From NCBI GenBank assembly GCA_018302465.1, contig JAGVZQ010000006.1, forward strand, positions 1 to 32,312: a DNA stretch of 32,312 bases. The letters run 5' to 3'. Shown in pieces: positions 1 to 8,884 of this stretch. The notes below the pieces were generated by a model. The model was not told the DNA's origin, searched no databases, and saw nothing but the letters and a program-made list of their open reading frames with translations. Position 1 is the first letter of the stretch; each line of letters starts with the position of its first letter. Origin of the DNA: Candidatus Woesearchaeota archaeon (GTDB taxonomy: Archaea; Nanobdellota; Nanobdellia; SCGC-AAA011-G17; GW2011-AR20). Made by a program: the position numbers and the translations under genes.

Positions 1-1
1 A

Positions 2-817
2 GCTAATTCTTTAAAAATTCATCCAAGAAATTTCATAGTAGATAAAGACTATTTAGTAGCCTGGATTAAAGAAGTAATAAATTATTTAGAAGGAATAGAC
101 ATAGCCCATATAGATTCTGTTGGAGACCCCACTACCTATCCTGATTTAATTCCTTTAATAAAAGAAATAAAAAAATTAAAAATAAAAACAATTTCAATGG
201 TAACAAATGGAATTTTATTAAACAATATTAAAGGCTTAAAAGAAGCAGGATTAGATAAAATAAACATCTCAATTCATACTTTAAACAAAGAAAAAGGAAA
301 AATATTATTTGGAAAAGATTCTTATGATGTTGAGAAAGTAATTGAAAACATAAAAGAATTATTAAAGAATAAACTAGAAGTCTGGCTAACTCCTGTTTAC
401 ATCCAAAATTTTAATGAAGCAGATATTGAAGACTTAATTGAATTATCTAAAGAACTAAAATGCAATATAGGAATCCAAAAATATGAATTTCATAAATATG
501 GAAGAAAAATGAAAACAAAAGAAGAAACTTATTATTCTTTTTATAAAAAAATTAATGAATGGGAAAATAAATATAATTTAAAGTTGGGTTTTAAAGCAAA
601 AGACATAGAAGTTAAAAAAACTAAAAAACTGCCTCAAAAATTTAAATTAAATGAAAAAATAAACATAGAAATAAAAGCTAAAGGCTGGATGCCAAATCAA
701 ATGATTGGAACAGCAAGAAACAGGGCTATTACAATATTAGATTGCAATAAACCAGTTAATTCAACAGTAAAAGCAAAAATTATTCAAATGAAAAACAATA
801 TTTACGTGGCAAAATGA
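2..817 (+). CDS. Radical SAM family protein with C-terminal TRAM-like domain (5' truncated by window edge)
   Basis: Frame is open from nt 2 (ANSLKIHPRNFIVDKDYLVAWIKEVINYLEGIDIAHIDSVGDPTTYPDL...) into the 197..817 ORF; TNGILL...GLDKINISIHTLNKE pattern typical of radical SAM; C-terminal ...IGTARNRAITILDCNKPVNSTVKAKIIQMKNNIYVAK is TRAM-like. CxxxCxxC motif would lie upstream of the window. Confidence 0.75.
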   Translation, partial: ANSLKIHPRNFIVDKDYLVAWIKEVINYLEGIDIAHIDSVGDPTTYPDLIPLIKEIKKLKIKTISMVTNGILLNNIKGLKEAGLDKINISIHTLNKEKGKILFGKDSYDVEKVIENIKELLKNKLEVWLTPVYIQNFNEADIEDLIELSKELKCNIGIQKYEFHKYGRKMKTKEETYYSFYKKINEWENKYNLKLGFKAKDIEVKKTKKLPQKFKLNEKINIEIKAKGWMPNQMIGTARNRAITILDCNKPVNSTVKAKIIQMKNNIYVAK

Positions 818-1557
818 AAATAATAAATGAAGAAGAACTAAAAAAGAAAATTAAAATATTCAAAAACCAAGGGTTAAACAAAGTTCATATAGTATCTGAT
901 TTTGATAAAACTTTAACTACAAATTTGGTTAACGGAAAAAAAGTTCCTTCAATTATTTCAGTTTTAAGGGACGGAAGCTACCTAACATCAGATTATGCAG
1001 AGAAAGCTCAAAAGCTTTACAACAAATATCATCCTATAGAGATAGATCATAAACTTTCAATAGAAGCAAGAAAAAAAGCAATGAATGAATGGTGGACAGA
1101 GCATTTCAAATTATTAATTAAGTCTAAATTAAACAAAAAAGACATAAAAAAAGTTGTCGAATCTGGAAAAGTCAAGTTAAGAGGGGGAATATCTGAATTC
1201 CTAGCCTTTTTACACAATAACAATATCCCCTTAATAATAATCTCTGGCAATGGTTTAGGGGGAGATTCAATTTCAATGTTTTTAGAAAAAGAAGGAAAAT
1301 TATACAGCAACATCCACATAGTTTCTAATTCTTTTGAATTTGATGAAAAAGGAAATGCAGTTGCAGTAAAAGAGCCAATAATTCATGGGATGAATAAAGA
1401 TGAAACTATTTTACATAATCTCCCATTCTTTAATGAAATAAAGCACAGGAAAAATATAATTTTATTAGGGGACAGTTTGGGAGATCCAGACATGGTAACT
1501 GGTTTTAATTATGAAAATATAATAAATTCTCTTTTAAAACAAATTACTCCAAAGTAG
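814..1557 (+). CDS. HAD-superfamily pyrimidine 5'-nucleotidase-like (UMPH-1 / cytosolic 5'-nucleotidase III family)
   Basis: DFDKTLTT HAD motif I, IIISGNGLGGD motif II region, LGDSLGDPDM motif IV; 4-nt ATGA overlap with upstream gene. Confidence 0.75.
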   Translation: MKIINEEELKKKIKIFKNQGLNKVHIVSDFDKTLTTNLVNGKKVPSIISVLRDGSYLTSDYAEKAQKLYNKYHPIEIDHKLSIEARKKAMNEWWTEHFKLLIKSKLNKKDIKKVVESGKVKLRGGISEFLAFLHNNNIPLIIISGNGLGGDSISMFLEKEGKLYSNIHIVSNSFEFDEKGNAVAVKEPIIHGMNKDETILHNLPFFNEIKHRKNIILLGDSLGDPDMVTGFNYENIINSLLKQITPK

Positions 1558-1631
1558 TTCCAAACATTTATATTATAAAATATTTGTAGAATCTTTATAG
1601 AATCTAAACCAAAAAAGGGGGTGAAAACTAA

Positions 1632-1970
1632 GTGGCAAAATCTAGGGGAAATAGCACTATTGGTAGTTGGGCATTCCTTATAGGTGTAGTTCTTGCTGTA
1701 ATCTTAGGTGCATTAGGCGTTGTGCAGGGATTATGGACAGCAATATTGGTCGTACTGGGTTTGATTGTAGGTATCCTAAACATAACAGATGAAGAGGTAA
1801 GACCATTTTTGACAGCAGGAACAGTTTTAGTATTGGTGTCTTTCTTAGGACGAGACGTTCTTGGAACAGTAGCAATACTAGGAAACATCTTAAGTGCTGT
1901 AATGGCATTGTTTGTTCCAGCTACAGTTGTAGTTGCATTAAAGAGTGTTTTTAGCATAGCTAAAAAATAA
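1632..1970 (+). CDS. Small hydrophobic multi-pass membrane protein, function unknown
   Basis: GTG start preceded by aaaaagggggtgaaa; 112 aa, about 3 hydrophobic segments; TATA-like element in the upstream gap. Confidence 0.65.
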   Translation: MAKSRGNSTIGSWAFLIGVVLAVILGALGVVQGLWTAILVVLGLIVGILNITDEEVRPFLTAGTVLVLVSFLGRDVLGTVAILGNILSAVMALFVPATVVVALKSVFSIAKK

Positions 1971-2027
1971 ACCTCTTTTTTTCTTTTTTTTGGATAATTT
2001 ATTAAATTAAACTATTTCTAAGTTAGT

Positions 2028-2957
2028 ATGGAATGCATAGCCTCAACATTAGAAGGTTTAGAAATAATAGCAGAAGAAGAATTAAATGGAAAGAAAGATT
2101 CTAAGGGAAGAGTCTTATTCAATAAAGAGAGAAAAATAATCAGAAGCGCTTTATTTTCCTATCAATTACTAAAAAAGTTCAAATTCAAAAAAGAGGAAGA
2201 TATCTACAAAACCCAAATAGATCCTAAAATAAAGGGAACTATAAGAGTTGACTGTAAAAGAGAAGGAAAGCATAAATTCTCTTCTCAGGATATAAGAAAA
2301 AGCTTTGGTGAAAAATTATTCAATCAAGGGTTTAAAGTCAATTTAAAAGAGCCGGAAAATATTATTTTCATAGATATTAAGGATAATAACTGTTTTATTG
2401 GTTTAAATCCTGTTGAAAACTATAAAAGAAATTATAGAATAAGGAATGTTTCAGGCTCAATAAACTCCACAATAGCTTACTCTTTAGTCCATCTAGCTGA
2501 AATAAAAAAAACAGACTCAATTCTAGACCCATTTTGCAAAGATGGAATACTATTAATAGAATCTGGCATTTCAGAAGCTAAGAGTTTAAATGGCTTGGAA
2601 AGAGATATAAAAAATGCTTCAATAAACTCAAAGTTAGCTAAAATAAAAATAAACCTAAGCAATGACCCTTTAGATTGGATAGAAACAAGGTTTAAGGAAG
2701 GCTCTATAACTAAGATAATAACTAATCTGCCATCCCAATCAAAAAAAATAAGCAAAAATGATGCTGCAGAAATAACAAGAGAATTTTTTTACCAGTCAAA
2801 ACATGTTTTAAATAAAAAAGGCTTAATGGTTCTATTGACCAGAGATTCTTTAATAGTAAAGAAATTTGCCTCAGAATTTGAGTTTAAAATCATAAACTCA
2901 TTAGACTTTATTCAGGGAGATACTAAGTATTCAATATTGAAATTGAAAAGAAGTTAA
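2028..2957 (+). CDS. THUMP domain / UPF0020 class tRNA guanine-N2-methyltransferase-like (Trm14/TrmN-like)
   Basis: N-terminal ECIASTLEGLEIIAEEEL (THUMP-associated ferredoxin-like), RNYRIRNVSGSINSTIAYSLVHLA, DPFCKDGILLIE SAM motif I, TNLPSQ at motif IV position. Confidence 0.75.
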   Translation: MECIASTLEGLEIIAEEELNGKKDSKGRVLFNKERKIIRSALFSYQLLKKFKFKKEEDIYKTQIDPKIKGTIRVDCKREGKHKFSSQDIRKSFGEKLFNQGFKVNLKEPENIIFIDIKDNNCFIGLNPVENYKRNYRIRNVSGSINSTIAYSLVHLAEIKKTDSILDPFCKDGILLIESGISEAKSLNGLERDIKNASINSKLAKIKINLSNDPLDWIETRFKEGSITKIITNLPSQSKKISKNDAAEITREFFYQSKHVLNKKGLMVLLTRDSLIVKKFASEFEFKIINSLDFIQGDTKYSILKLKRS

Positions 2958-2988
2958 GTATTTAAACTAAACTTTTAATAAAATTAAA

Positions 2989-4509
2989 ATGGAAAAAAAG
3001 GAATCTTTCCACTGGGCGGACCAAGCTGCAGAAAGAGTAATAAAAGAAAAAGGAAACAAGAAGAGGTATACATGTGCAGCAGGAATAACCCCTTCAGGAA
3101 CAATACATATAGGTAATTTCAGGGAAATAATAACAGTAGACTTAGTTTCTAGGGCATTAAGGGACAAAGGAAAAGAGGTAAGATTCATTTATTCTTGGGA
3201 TGATTATGACAGATTTAGGAAAGTTCCAAAAAATATGCCTCAGCAGGATCTATTAAAAAAATATTTAGGATATCCAATTGTAGACACACCAGATATATTC
3301 AACTGCCATAGTAGCTATGCAGAGCATTTAGAGAAGGAACTAGAAGAAAGCCTTCCACCTGTAGGGATTAGTCCTGAGTTTATTTATCAGAATAAAATGT
3401 ATAAGAAATGCAAGTATGCTAAAGAAATTAAACATATTCTAAACAACAGAGAAAAAGTAAGAAATATATTAAACAAATATAGAAAAGAGCCCCTATCAAA
3501 AAATTGGTTTCCATTAGGTATTTACTGTGAAAAATGCAAAACAGACAATACAAGAGTAATTAGTTATGATGGAGATTACAAAATAAAGTACAAATGCATT
3601 TGTGGATACGAAAACGAGATAGACTTTAGAAAAAATGGAATAGTTAAATTATCTTGGAGAACGGACTGGCCAATGAGATGGCACTATGAAAAAGTCGATT
3701 TTGAACCGGGAGGAAAAGACCATTCAACAGTTGGAGGAAGTTATGACACAGCAAAATTAATCATAAAAGAATTATATAATGAAGAAGCTCCTTTATATGT
3801 AATGTACGATTTTATAAGAATAAAAGGTAAAGGTGGAAAAATATCAAGCTCATCAGGAGATGTAGTCAATTTATCAGAAGTACTAGAAGTCTACGAGCCG
3901 GAAATTGTAAGATATATCTTCACAGGATCAAGACCAAACGCAGAATTTGCCATAAGTTTTGATTTAGATGTTTTAAAAATCTATGAAGACTTTGATAGAT
4001 TAGAGCAGAAATATTACAAAAAAGAAGCAGATCAAAAAGAAAGAAGAATATATGAATTAAGCTCTGTAAAATTAAAAAAAACTCAGCCAAACAGAATAGG
4101 ATTTAGGCATTTATCCACTTTAATACAAATCTATGAAGGAGATTTAACTAAACTGGAAAAGAATAAAGATGTGCAAAAAAGAGCTCTATGTGTAAAGAAT
4201 TGGCTGGAAAATTATGCCCCAGAAGATTTCAAATTCAAATTAAATGATAAAGTACCTAAAGCTAAGATAGATAAAAAGCAAAAAGAAGCATTAAAAGAAC
4301 TATTAATCTCTTTGGAAAAGAAAAAATTTAATGAACAAACTTTGTTTCAGGAGTTTTATGAAATCTGTAATAAGGTAGGCATACAAAATACAGAATTCTT
4401 TAAAGGAGCCTATTTAGCTTTAATAAACAAAGAAAAAGGGCCAAAATTAGCCGTATTTATAATTTCAATAGGTCAAAAAAGAGTAATAGAACTTCTAAAA
4501 CAGATATAA
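2989..4509 (+). CDS. lysS: Lysyl-tRNA synthetase, class I
   Basis: GITPSGTIHIGNFREIITVDLVSRALRDKGKEVRFIYSWDDYDRFRKVPKNMP; KGKGGKISSSSGDVV (KMSKS-equivalent); CEKC..CICG zinc site; HIG motif typical of class I LysRS. Confidence 0.95.
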   Translation: MEKKESFHWADQAAERVIKEKGNKKRYTCAAGITPSGTIHIGNFREIITVDLVSRALRDKGKEVRFIYSWDDYDRFRKVPKNMPQQDLLKKYLGYPIVDTPDIFNCHSSYAEHLEKELEESLPPVGISPEFIYQNKMYKKCKYAKEIKHILNNREKVRNILNKYRKEPLSKNWFPLGIYCEKCKTDNTRVISYDGDYKIKYKCICGYENEIDFRKNGIVKLSWRTDWPMRWHYEKVDFEPGGKDHSTVGGSYDTAKLIIKELYNEEAPLYVMYDFIRIKGKGGKISSSSGDVVNLSEVLEVYEPEIVRYIFTGSRPNAEFAISFDLDVLKIYEDFDRLEQKYYKKEADQKERRIYELSSVKLKKTQPNRIGFRHLSTLIQIYEGDLTKLEKNKDVQKRALCVKNWLENYAPEDFKFKLNDKVPKAKIDKKQKEALKELLISLEKKKFNEQTLFQEFYEICNKVGIQNTEFFKGAYLALINKEKGPKLAVFIISIGQKRVIELLKQI

Positions 4510-4611
4510 CCTAATTCTTTAAAATTTTAAACTCTTAAGCCTTCCAAGCAAAGATTTATATATTACACCTATTACATTTTCCCTAGTTAAAAGCCTATAG
4601 GAGGGAGTTAT

Positions 4612-4782
4612 ATGGCAGAATTGTTAGTTGTAAGAAGTAAAATAAAAGACGTTGCAAAAGGGATGAATGTTTCTGGAGACTTTGCTGAGCATTTAAGCGC
4701 AGAAGTTGAAAAATTAATCCATAAAGCAGCAGAAAGGGCAAAAGCAAATAAAAGATCTACAGTTCAAGCAAGGGATCTTTAA
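4612..4782 (+). CDS. 56-aa histone-fold-like small protein (archaeal DUF1931-like)
   Basis: Manual translation MAELLVVRSKIKDVAKGMNVSGDFAEHLSAEVEKLIHKAAERAKANKRSTVQARDL*; strong SD (taggaggga) 5' of ATG; TATA-like atttatatatt upstream. Absent from the ORF track because of its short length. Confidence 0.8.
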   Translation: MAELLVVRSKIKDVAKGMNVSGDFAEHLSAEVEKLIHKAAERAKANKRSTVQARDL

Positions 4783-4830
4783 TCCCTTTTTTTGTAAATC
4801 TTTAAATATTCTTTATTCTTCTTTATTTTT

Positions 4831-5088
4831 ATGAAAACAATTTTAATCTTATTTTTGTTATTAATCACAGCATGTGCTTCTAATTCAAATAATACACAAA
4901 CAACAGCAGAATGTACAACAGCTTCAGATTGTGTTCCTTCTTCTTGTTGCCATGCTTCTTCATGTGTTCCAAAGGACCAGGCTCCAAATTGTACAGATAC
5001 TTTTTGCTCTCTAGATTGCCAGGAAGGTACTTTAGATTGTAATCAGGGAGCTTGTGGTTGTGTAAATAACAAATGTCAGGTGGTTTAA
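4831..5088 (+). CDS. Small Cys-rich lipoprotein, function unknown
   Basis: MKTILILFLLLITAC signal peptide with lipobox-like LITAC; 13 Cys in 85 aa. Confidence 0.65.
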   Translation: MKTILILFLLLITACASNSNNTQTTAECTTASDCVPSSCCHASSCVPKDQAPNCTDTFCSLDCQEGTLDCNQGACGCVNNKCQVV

Positions 5089-5089
5089 T

Positions 5090-5476
5090 ATCTCAAAAGC
5101 AAAAGGATCAAGGACAGAAAGGGAGCTAATAAGAATGTTCTATGATACCGGAACGTTTATAGCTCTGAGAACAGCAGGTTCTGGCTCAACTCCCTTACCA
5201 GCTCCAGATTTATTAGTTGGAGGAAATAACAAAGTATTTGCAATAGAATGCAAGTCTGGAAAAGATAAGAGATATATAAAAAAAGACCAGATAGATGAAT
5301 TAAAAGAATTTGCTTCTAAATTTGGCGCAGAACCCTGGATAGGAGCAAGATTTGACAGGTTAGGGTGGTATTTTCTTAAAATAGAAGATTTACATGTAAG
5401 CAAAGGTGGTAATCACTTAGTATCTAAGGAAATAGCCTTAGAAAAGGGGATTACCTTTGAAAATTTAATAAAATAG
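5090..5476 (+). CDS. hjc: Holliday junction resolvase Hjc (start codon uncertain; conserved N-terminus extends 5' of the ATG at 5135)
   Basis: Reading upstream in frame gives ISKAKGSRTERELIRMFYDTGTFIALRTAGSGSTPLPAPDLLV...FAIECKSGKDKRYIKKDQIDELKEFASKFGAEPWIGARFDRLGWYFL; matches Hjc incl. catalytic ERE, PDL, IECK. Confidence 0.85.
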   Translation: MSKAKGSRTERELIRMFYDTGTFIALRTAGSGSTPLPAPDLLVGGNNKVFAIECKSGKDKRYIKKDQIDELKEFASKFGAEPWIGARFDRLGWYFLKIEDLHVSKGGNHLVSKEIALEKGITFENLIK

Positions 5477-5477
5477 A

Positions 5478-5579
5478 CTAATGTTTAGCTAACTCTTTAA
5501 GGAGGTCTATATCTTCAAGAACTACAACTTTTTTAGCCACATTCATAATTTCCAACATTCTTTTTTCTTTTTTCGTCAT
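5478..5579 (-). CDS. 33-aa micro-ORF directly downstream of the Doc-like gene; possible cognate partner
   Basis: Manual minus-strand translation MTKKEKRMLEIMNVAKKVVVLEDIDLLKELAKH*; preceded by GGAGA and starts 1 nt after the Doc-like stop codon. Confidence 0.5.
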   Translation of the reverse strand: MTKKEKRMLEIMNVAKKVVVLEDIDLLKELAKH

Positions 5580-5580
5580 T

Positions 5581-6159
5581 TTATTCTCCATTAGAGATAT
5601 CAAAGTATAATTCTTTTAAATAGCTTACTACTTTTTTTCTGCGTTCTACTTTAGAGGCATTCTTCTTTATCCACTCTGTTATCTCATTGAATGATTTAGG
5701 ATTTTTATCTCTTGCTATTGCCAGTATAAATTCTGTGGCTTCTTTGTAATTCAATTTTAAATGATAGTCCATTGTGAATAGCAAAATCTTGGCATAACAA
5801 TGTGCTGTTCTTTTATTACCATCAACAAAATGATGCCTTTTTGCTATATCTTGATATACAAAAGCACCAACAGCACAGGGATCTTTCATCTTTTTATATT
5901 GGAAGTTTATTATTCTATACATTGCATTATACAGCCCAGCCTCATCTCTTATCCCACTTGTTCCTCCACTTTTCTCGATTATCATGTCATGCAAGCTTAT
6001 TATTACCTTAACGCTATTCTCTATAAATTCCTTACTTGCTCTAATTTTTTTAGGAGGTATGTTCCAATAAGGACTTTTACAACTAGGGCAAATTTTAGGT
6101 TTCCCAACCCTTCTTTGCACCCATTTGTGATAACATCTATAACACTGATTTTCTATCAT
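5581..6159 (-). CDS. Doc/Fic-family protein with N-terminal zinc ribbon (death-on-curing-like toxin candidate)
   Basis: N-term CYRCYHKWVQRRVGKPKICPSCKSPYWN zinc ribbon; C-terminal domain with HHFVDGNKRTA Fic/Doc motif and upstream GIRDEAGLYNAMYR typical of Doc-like proteins. Confidence 0.85.
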   Translation of the reverse strand: MIENQCYRCYHKWVQRRVGKPKICPSCKSPYWNIPPKKIRASKEFIENSVKVIISLHDMIIEKSGGTSGIRDEAGLYNAMYRIINFQYKKMKDPCAVGAFVYQDIAKRHHFVDGNKRTAHCYAKILLFTMDYHLKLNYKEATEFILAIARDKNPKSFNEITEWIKKNASKVERRKKVVSYLKELYFDISNGE

Positions 6160-6162
6160 TTA

Positions 6163-6195
6163 CCTATCTATAAGTATAACCTATAAATAAGTATA
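6163..6195. repeat. Tandem imperfect 16-nt direct repeat at the 5' end of the Doc-like gene; possible operator/promoter
   Basis: cctatctataagtata (6163-6178) and cctataaataagtata (6180-6195): 14/16 identical, 17-nt period, 4 nt upstream of the minus-strand ATG. AT-rich, so some risk of chance. Confidence 0.4.
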
Positions 6196-6269
6196 TAAAT
6201 CTTTCTACAATTATAAATATATTCCCCATTCCATAAATCTTTATAAAACATTAATTTTGTCACTTTTAA

Positions 6270-8096
6270 ATGATTAAAGGAATAATATTCCTATTTTTAG
6301 TATTACTTCCAACAACAGAAGCTAATTTGATAATAAATGAAGTTATGTACTCTCCATCTGATGGAAATGAATGGGTTGAAATATATAATAATGAAACATT
6401 CCCATTAAACCTAACTTTTTTTCAGTTTTCAGACTTGCAGTCAACAGATACATTAGAAGTATGTCCTTTCTCAAACAGCACATTAGAGATACAGCCAAAC
6501 GAATATGCATTAATCACAGACCAGGACACAACCTTATACAACATTTTAAGCTTCAACGGAACAAAATTATGCGTGGATGATAATTCTTTAGGGAATGGTT
6601 TATCTAATTCAGGGGATTCAGTAACAATATTCAGTACTACTTTTAATATTTCAATAGATTATTCTAACATAGCTTTAACAGATAATGGGTATAGCTTAGA
6701 ATTAGTGGAATTTGGAAATGCATGGAAGCAAAGTTTAATAATTAACGGAACTCCAGGATACAAAAATAGCAATGTTTTCATAAATATTTCTGTAATAGAC
6801 GTTTTAGAAATAACAGAATTCCTCCCAGACCCACAGGGTTTAGACAATGCAGCAATACCAGAAGGAGAATGGATAGAGCTATACAATTCAGGAAGTGAAG
6901 AAATTAATTTGATAGGTTTTATCTTAAAAGACAATAACGATGACAAAGAATTAATAATCACCTCAACAAACGTGATGAATACAACAATCATAAAACCAAA
7001 TGAATATAAAGTTATATACAGAAACGGAGATGGAAGCTTTACATTAAACAATAATGAATTTGAAAAAGTAAGATTATATGACCAAAAGCTAAATCTAATT
7101 GATGAAGTTTCTTATTCAACAACTAAAGAAGCAGTTTCTTGGAGTAAGCTAAATGGATTATGGATTTCATCAATTCCATCTCCAGAAGAGGAAACAAATG
7201 AAGAATCTATAGATGAAAGTTTCATAGAAATAGAAAAAATATTAGATTTAGGAAGCGATAATAAAGCAAAGTTTGGCCAAATAATTAGAGTATCATTAAA
7301 CGTCTATAAAGGAGACACGACAAAGAACTACATCAAAGCCTACATAGAAGATTCTTCAGGAAACAGGCTAAGCAAAGTAAGTGATTTTAATGCTTATAAT
7401 AAATTTATAGAATATGACTTAACTCTGCCATTACAAATAGAACCAAATTGCAACGGGAAATCAAATGAAACAAGGTATACTTTATTCGTAGAAGGATTAG
7501 ACTTAATAGAAGAAGAAAGCATTGAAATAGAAGGGTTAACCAAAGATTTATGCCAGAAAGTAAAAACTTCTTCAACTTCAGGCTCTAATATAATACTATA
7601 TGAGATTATTGAACTACCAGAGGAAATAAATTACGGAAATAAATCAAATATAAAAATAAGGCTAATGAATGATGATTCAGATGATAAGGAAGTTGAATTA
7701 TGGAGTTATATATACAATGGTCCAAAATCTTTATCTGGAGAAAGAGAAGCAAATAAAATAATTGCAAAAATTCCATCTGGAAGTGCAGTAACAGTAGATT
7801 TAGAAAATGTTCTGGTTGAAGAAGCAAATGGAGATTATAAACTAAAAGTAAATATAAAAGAAGCAGATAGAAAGACGCCTGAAGAATTCACATCAAGCAT
7901 CAAGGTAAATACTTTAAATAATCTAGTAGTAGAAAAAGAGCAGGTAAAAGAGAATATAGAAGTAAAAGAAAGTACAAACTTAATAACAGGAAATCTTGTT
8001 TATGAAAGCAATGATAAAAAAGCAGGAAGATTTGCAATATTTATTTTTGCAGGAATTGTAATGCTTTTTTTAATCTACTTCATAATAAAGAAATAA
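6270..8096 (+). CDS. Secreted, C-terminally membrane-anchored protein with two lamin-tail domains (LTD)
   Basis: Signal peptide; LIINEVMYSPSDGNEWVEIYNNETFPLNLTFFQFSD and LEITEFLPDPQG...EGEWIELYNSGSEEINLIGFILKDN (two LTD signatures); C-terminal TM FAIFIFAGIVMLFLIYFIIKK. Confidence 0.8.
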   Translation: MIKGIIFLFLVLLPTTEANLIINEVMYSPSDGNEWVEIYNNETFPLNLTFFQFSDLQSTDTLEVCPFSNSTLEIQPNEYALITDQDTTLYNILSFNGTKLCVDDNSLGNGLSNSGDSVTIFSTTFNISIDYSNIALTDNGYSLELVEFGNAWKQSLIINGTPGYKNSNVFINISVIDVLEITEFLPDPQGLDNAAIPEGEWIELYNSGSEEINLIGFILKDNNDDKELIITSTNVMNTTIIKPNEYKVIYRNGDGSFTLNNNEFEKVRLYDQKLNLIDEVSYSTTKEAVSWSKLNGLWISSIPSPEEETNEESIDESFIEIEKILDLGSDNKAKFGQIIRVSLNVYKGDTTKNYIKAYIEDSSGNRLSKVSDFNAYNKFIEYDLTLPLQIEPNCNGKSNETRYTLFVEGLDLIEEESIEIEGLTKDLCQKVKTSSTSGSNIILYEIIELPEEINYGNKSNIKIRLMNDDSDDKEVELWSYIYNGPKSLSGEREANKIIAKIPSGSAVTVDLENVLVEEANGDYKLKVNIKEADRKTPEEFTSSIKVNTLNNLVVEKEQVKENIEVKESTNLITGNLVYESNDKKAGRFAIFIFAGIVMLFLIYFIIKK

Positions 8097-8128
8097 CCTT
8101 ATAAAGAACTACATAAACATCTAAATCA

Positions 8129-8665
8129 ATGGAAGAGCAGATTAATACAACAAGAATGGTTGTAAGGGTAATTATAGAAGTAGCCGGTTATCCAAAAGAA
8201 CACGTAGAGCAGGTAATAAAAGCATTAGTAGACAGAGTAAAAGAAAAAGAAAAAATAATAAGAAGCGATATTTTTGAAGCAAAGCAGATAAAAGAATTCT
8301 GGAGCACATTTACAGAAATGGAGATCAGCTTTGAAGGTATGGACCCTTTAAGCAGGTTTTGCTTTGAATATATGCCAAGTTCTCTGGAAATTCTTGAACC
8401 AGAAAGATTAAGGTTAGATTCAAAAGATTTTGAAAATGCTTACAATGATTTACTGGGAAAACTGCATCATTATGATATGAATCTAAAAAATACTAATGCT
8501 GCTAATTTAATCTTCCAAAAAAAATTAAGGGAGCTAAACGTTAACCCGGAAGAACTAGTTAAAGTAAAAAAATCAGACAAACAAGACTTAACTTTGAAAG
8601 AATATGATAACACGGAGGAAGTTGAAGAAGATATCTTTTTTACTAAGCTGGGTAATAAAGTTTAA
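8129..8665 (+). CDS. Conserved archaeal-type hypothetical protein
   Basis: 178 aa soluble alpha/beta composition; translationally plausible, no recognised motif. Confidence 0.65.
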   Translation: MEEQINTTRMVVRVIIEVAGYPKEHVEQVIKALVDRVKEKEKIIRSDIFEAKQIKEFWSTFTEMEISFEGMDPLSRFCFEYMPSSLEILEPERLRLDSKDFENAYNDLLGKLHHYDMNLKNTNAANLIFQKKLRELNVNPEELVKVKKSDKQDLTLKEYDNTEEVEEDIFFTKLGNKV

Positions 8666-8883
8666 CCACACTTAGTACATAAACTGCAGTCATATTTTTC
8701 TAATATAGAGCAAGTTTTTTCTTCTCCATTCTCAAAATAACTGCAGCATGTCTTTAAATTATTAAGAACTATTTGTTCTGTATTATCCCCTGCAACAATG
8801 CTTTCATTTGAATTTTTTATAAATATACCCAGAGCTAATAAGAGAAGTACAATAATTAATGCAACCATAACTGACCTTTCCAT
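8662..8883 (-). CDS. Small single-TM protein with Cys-rich C-terminus
   Basis: N-terminal TM MVALIIVLLLLALGIFI; C-term CCSYFENGEEKTCSILEKYDCSLCTKCG. Confidence 0.55.
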   Translation of the reverse strand: MERSVMVALIIVLLLLALGIFIKNSNESIVAGDNTEQIVLNNLKTCCSYFENGEEKTCSILEKYDCSLCTKCG

Positions 8884-8884
8884 T

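Noticed and set aside
1628-1957. Minus-strand ORF 109 aa antisense to 1632..1970
   Set aside because: Mirror ORF of the plus-strand membrane protein, no SD or family motif.
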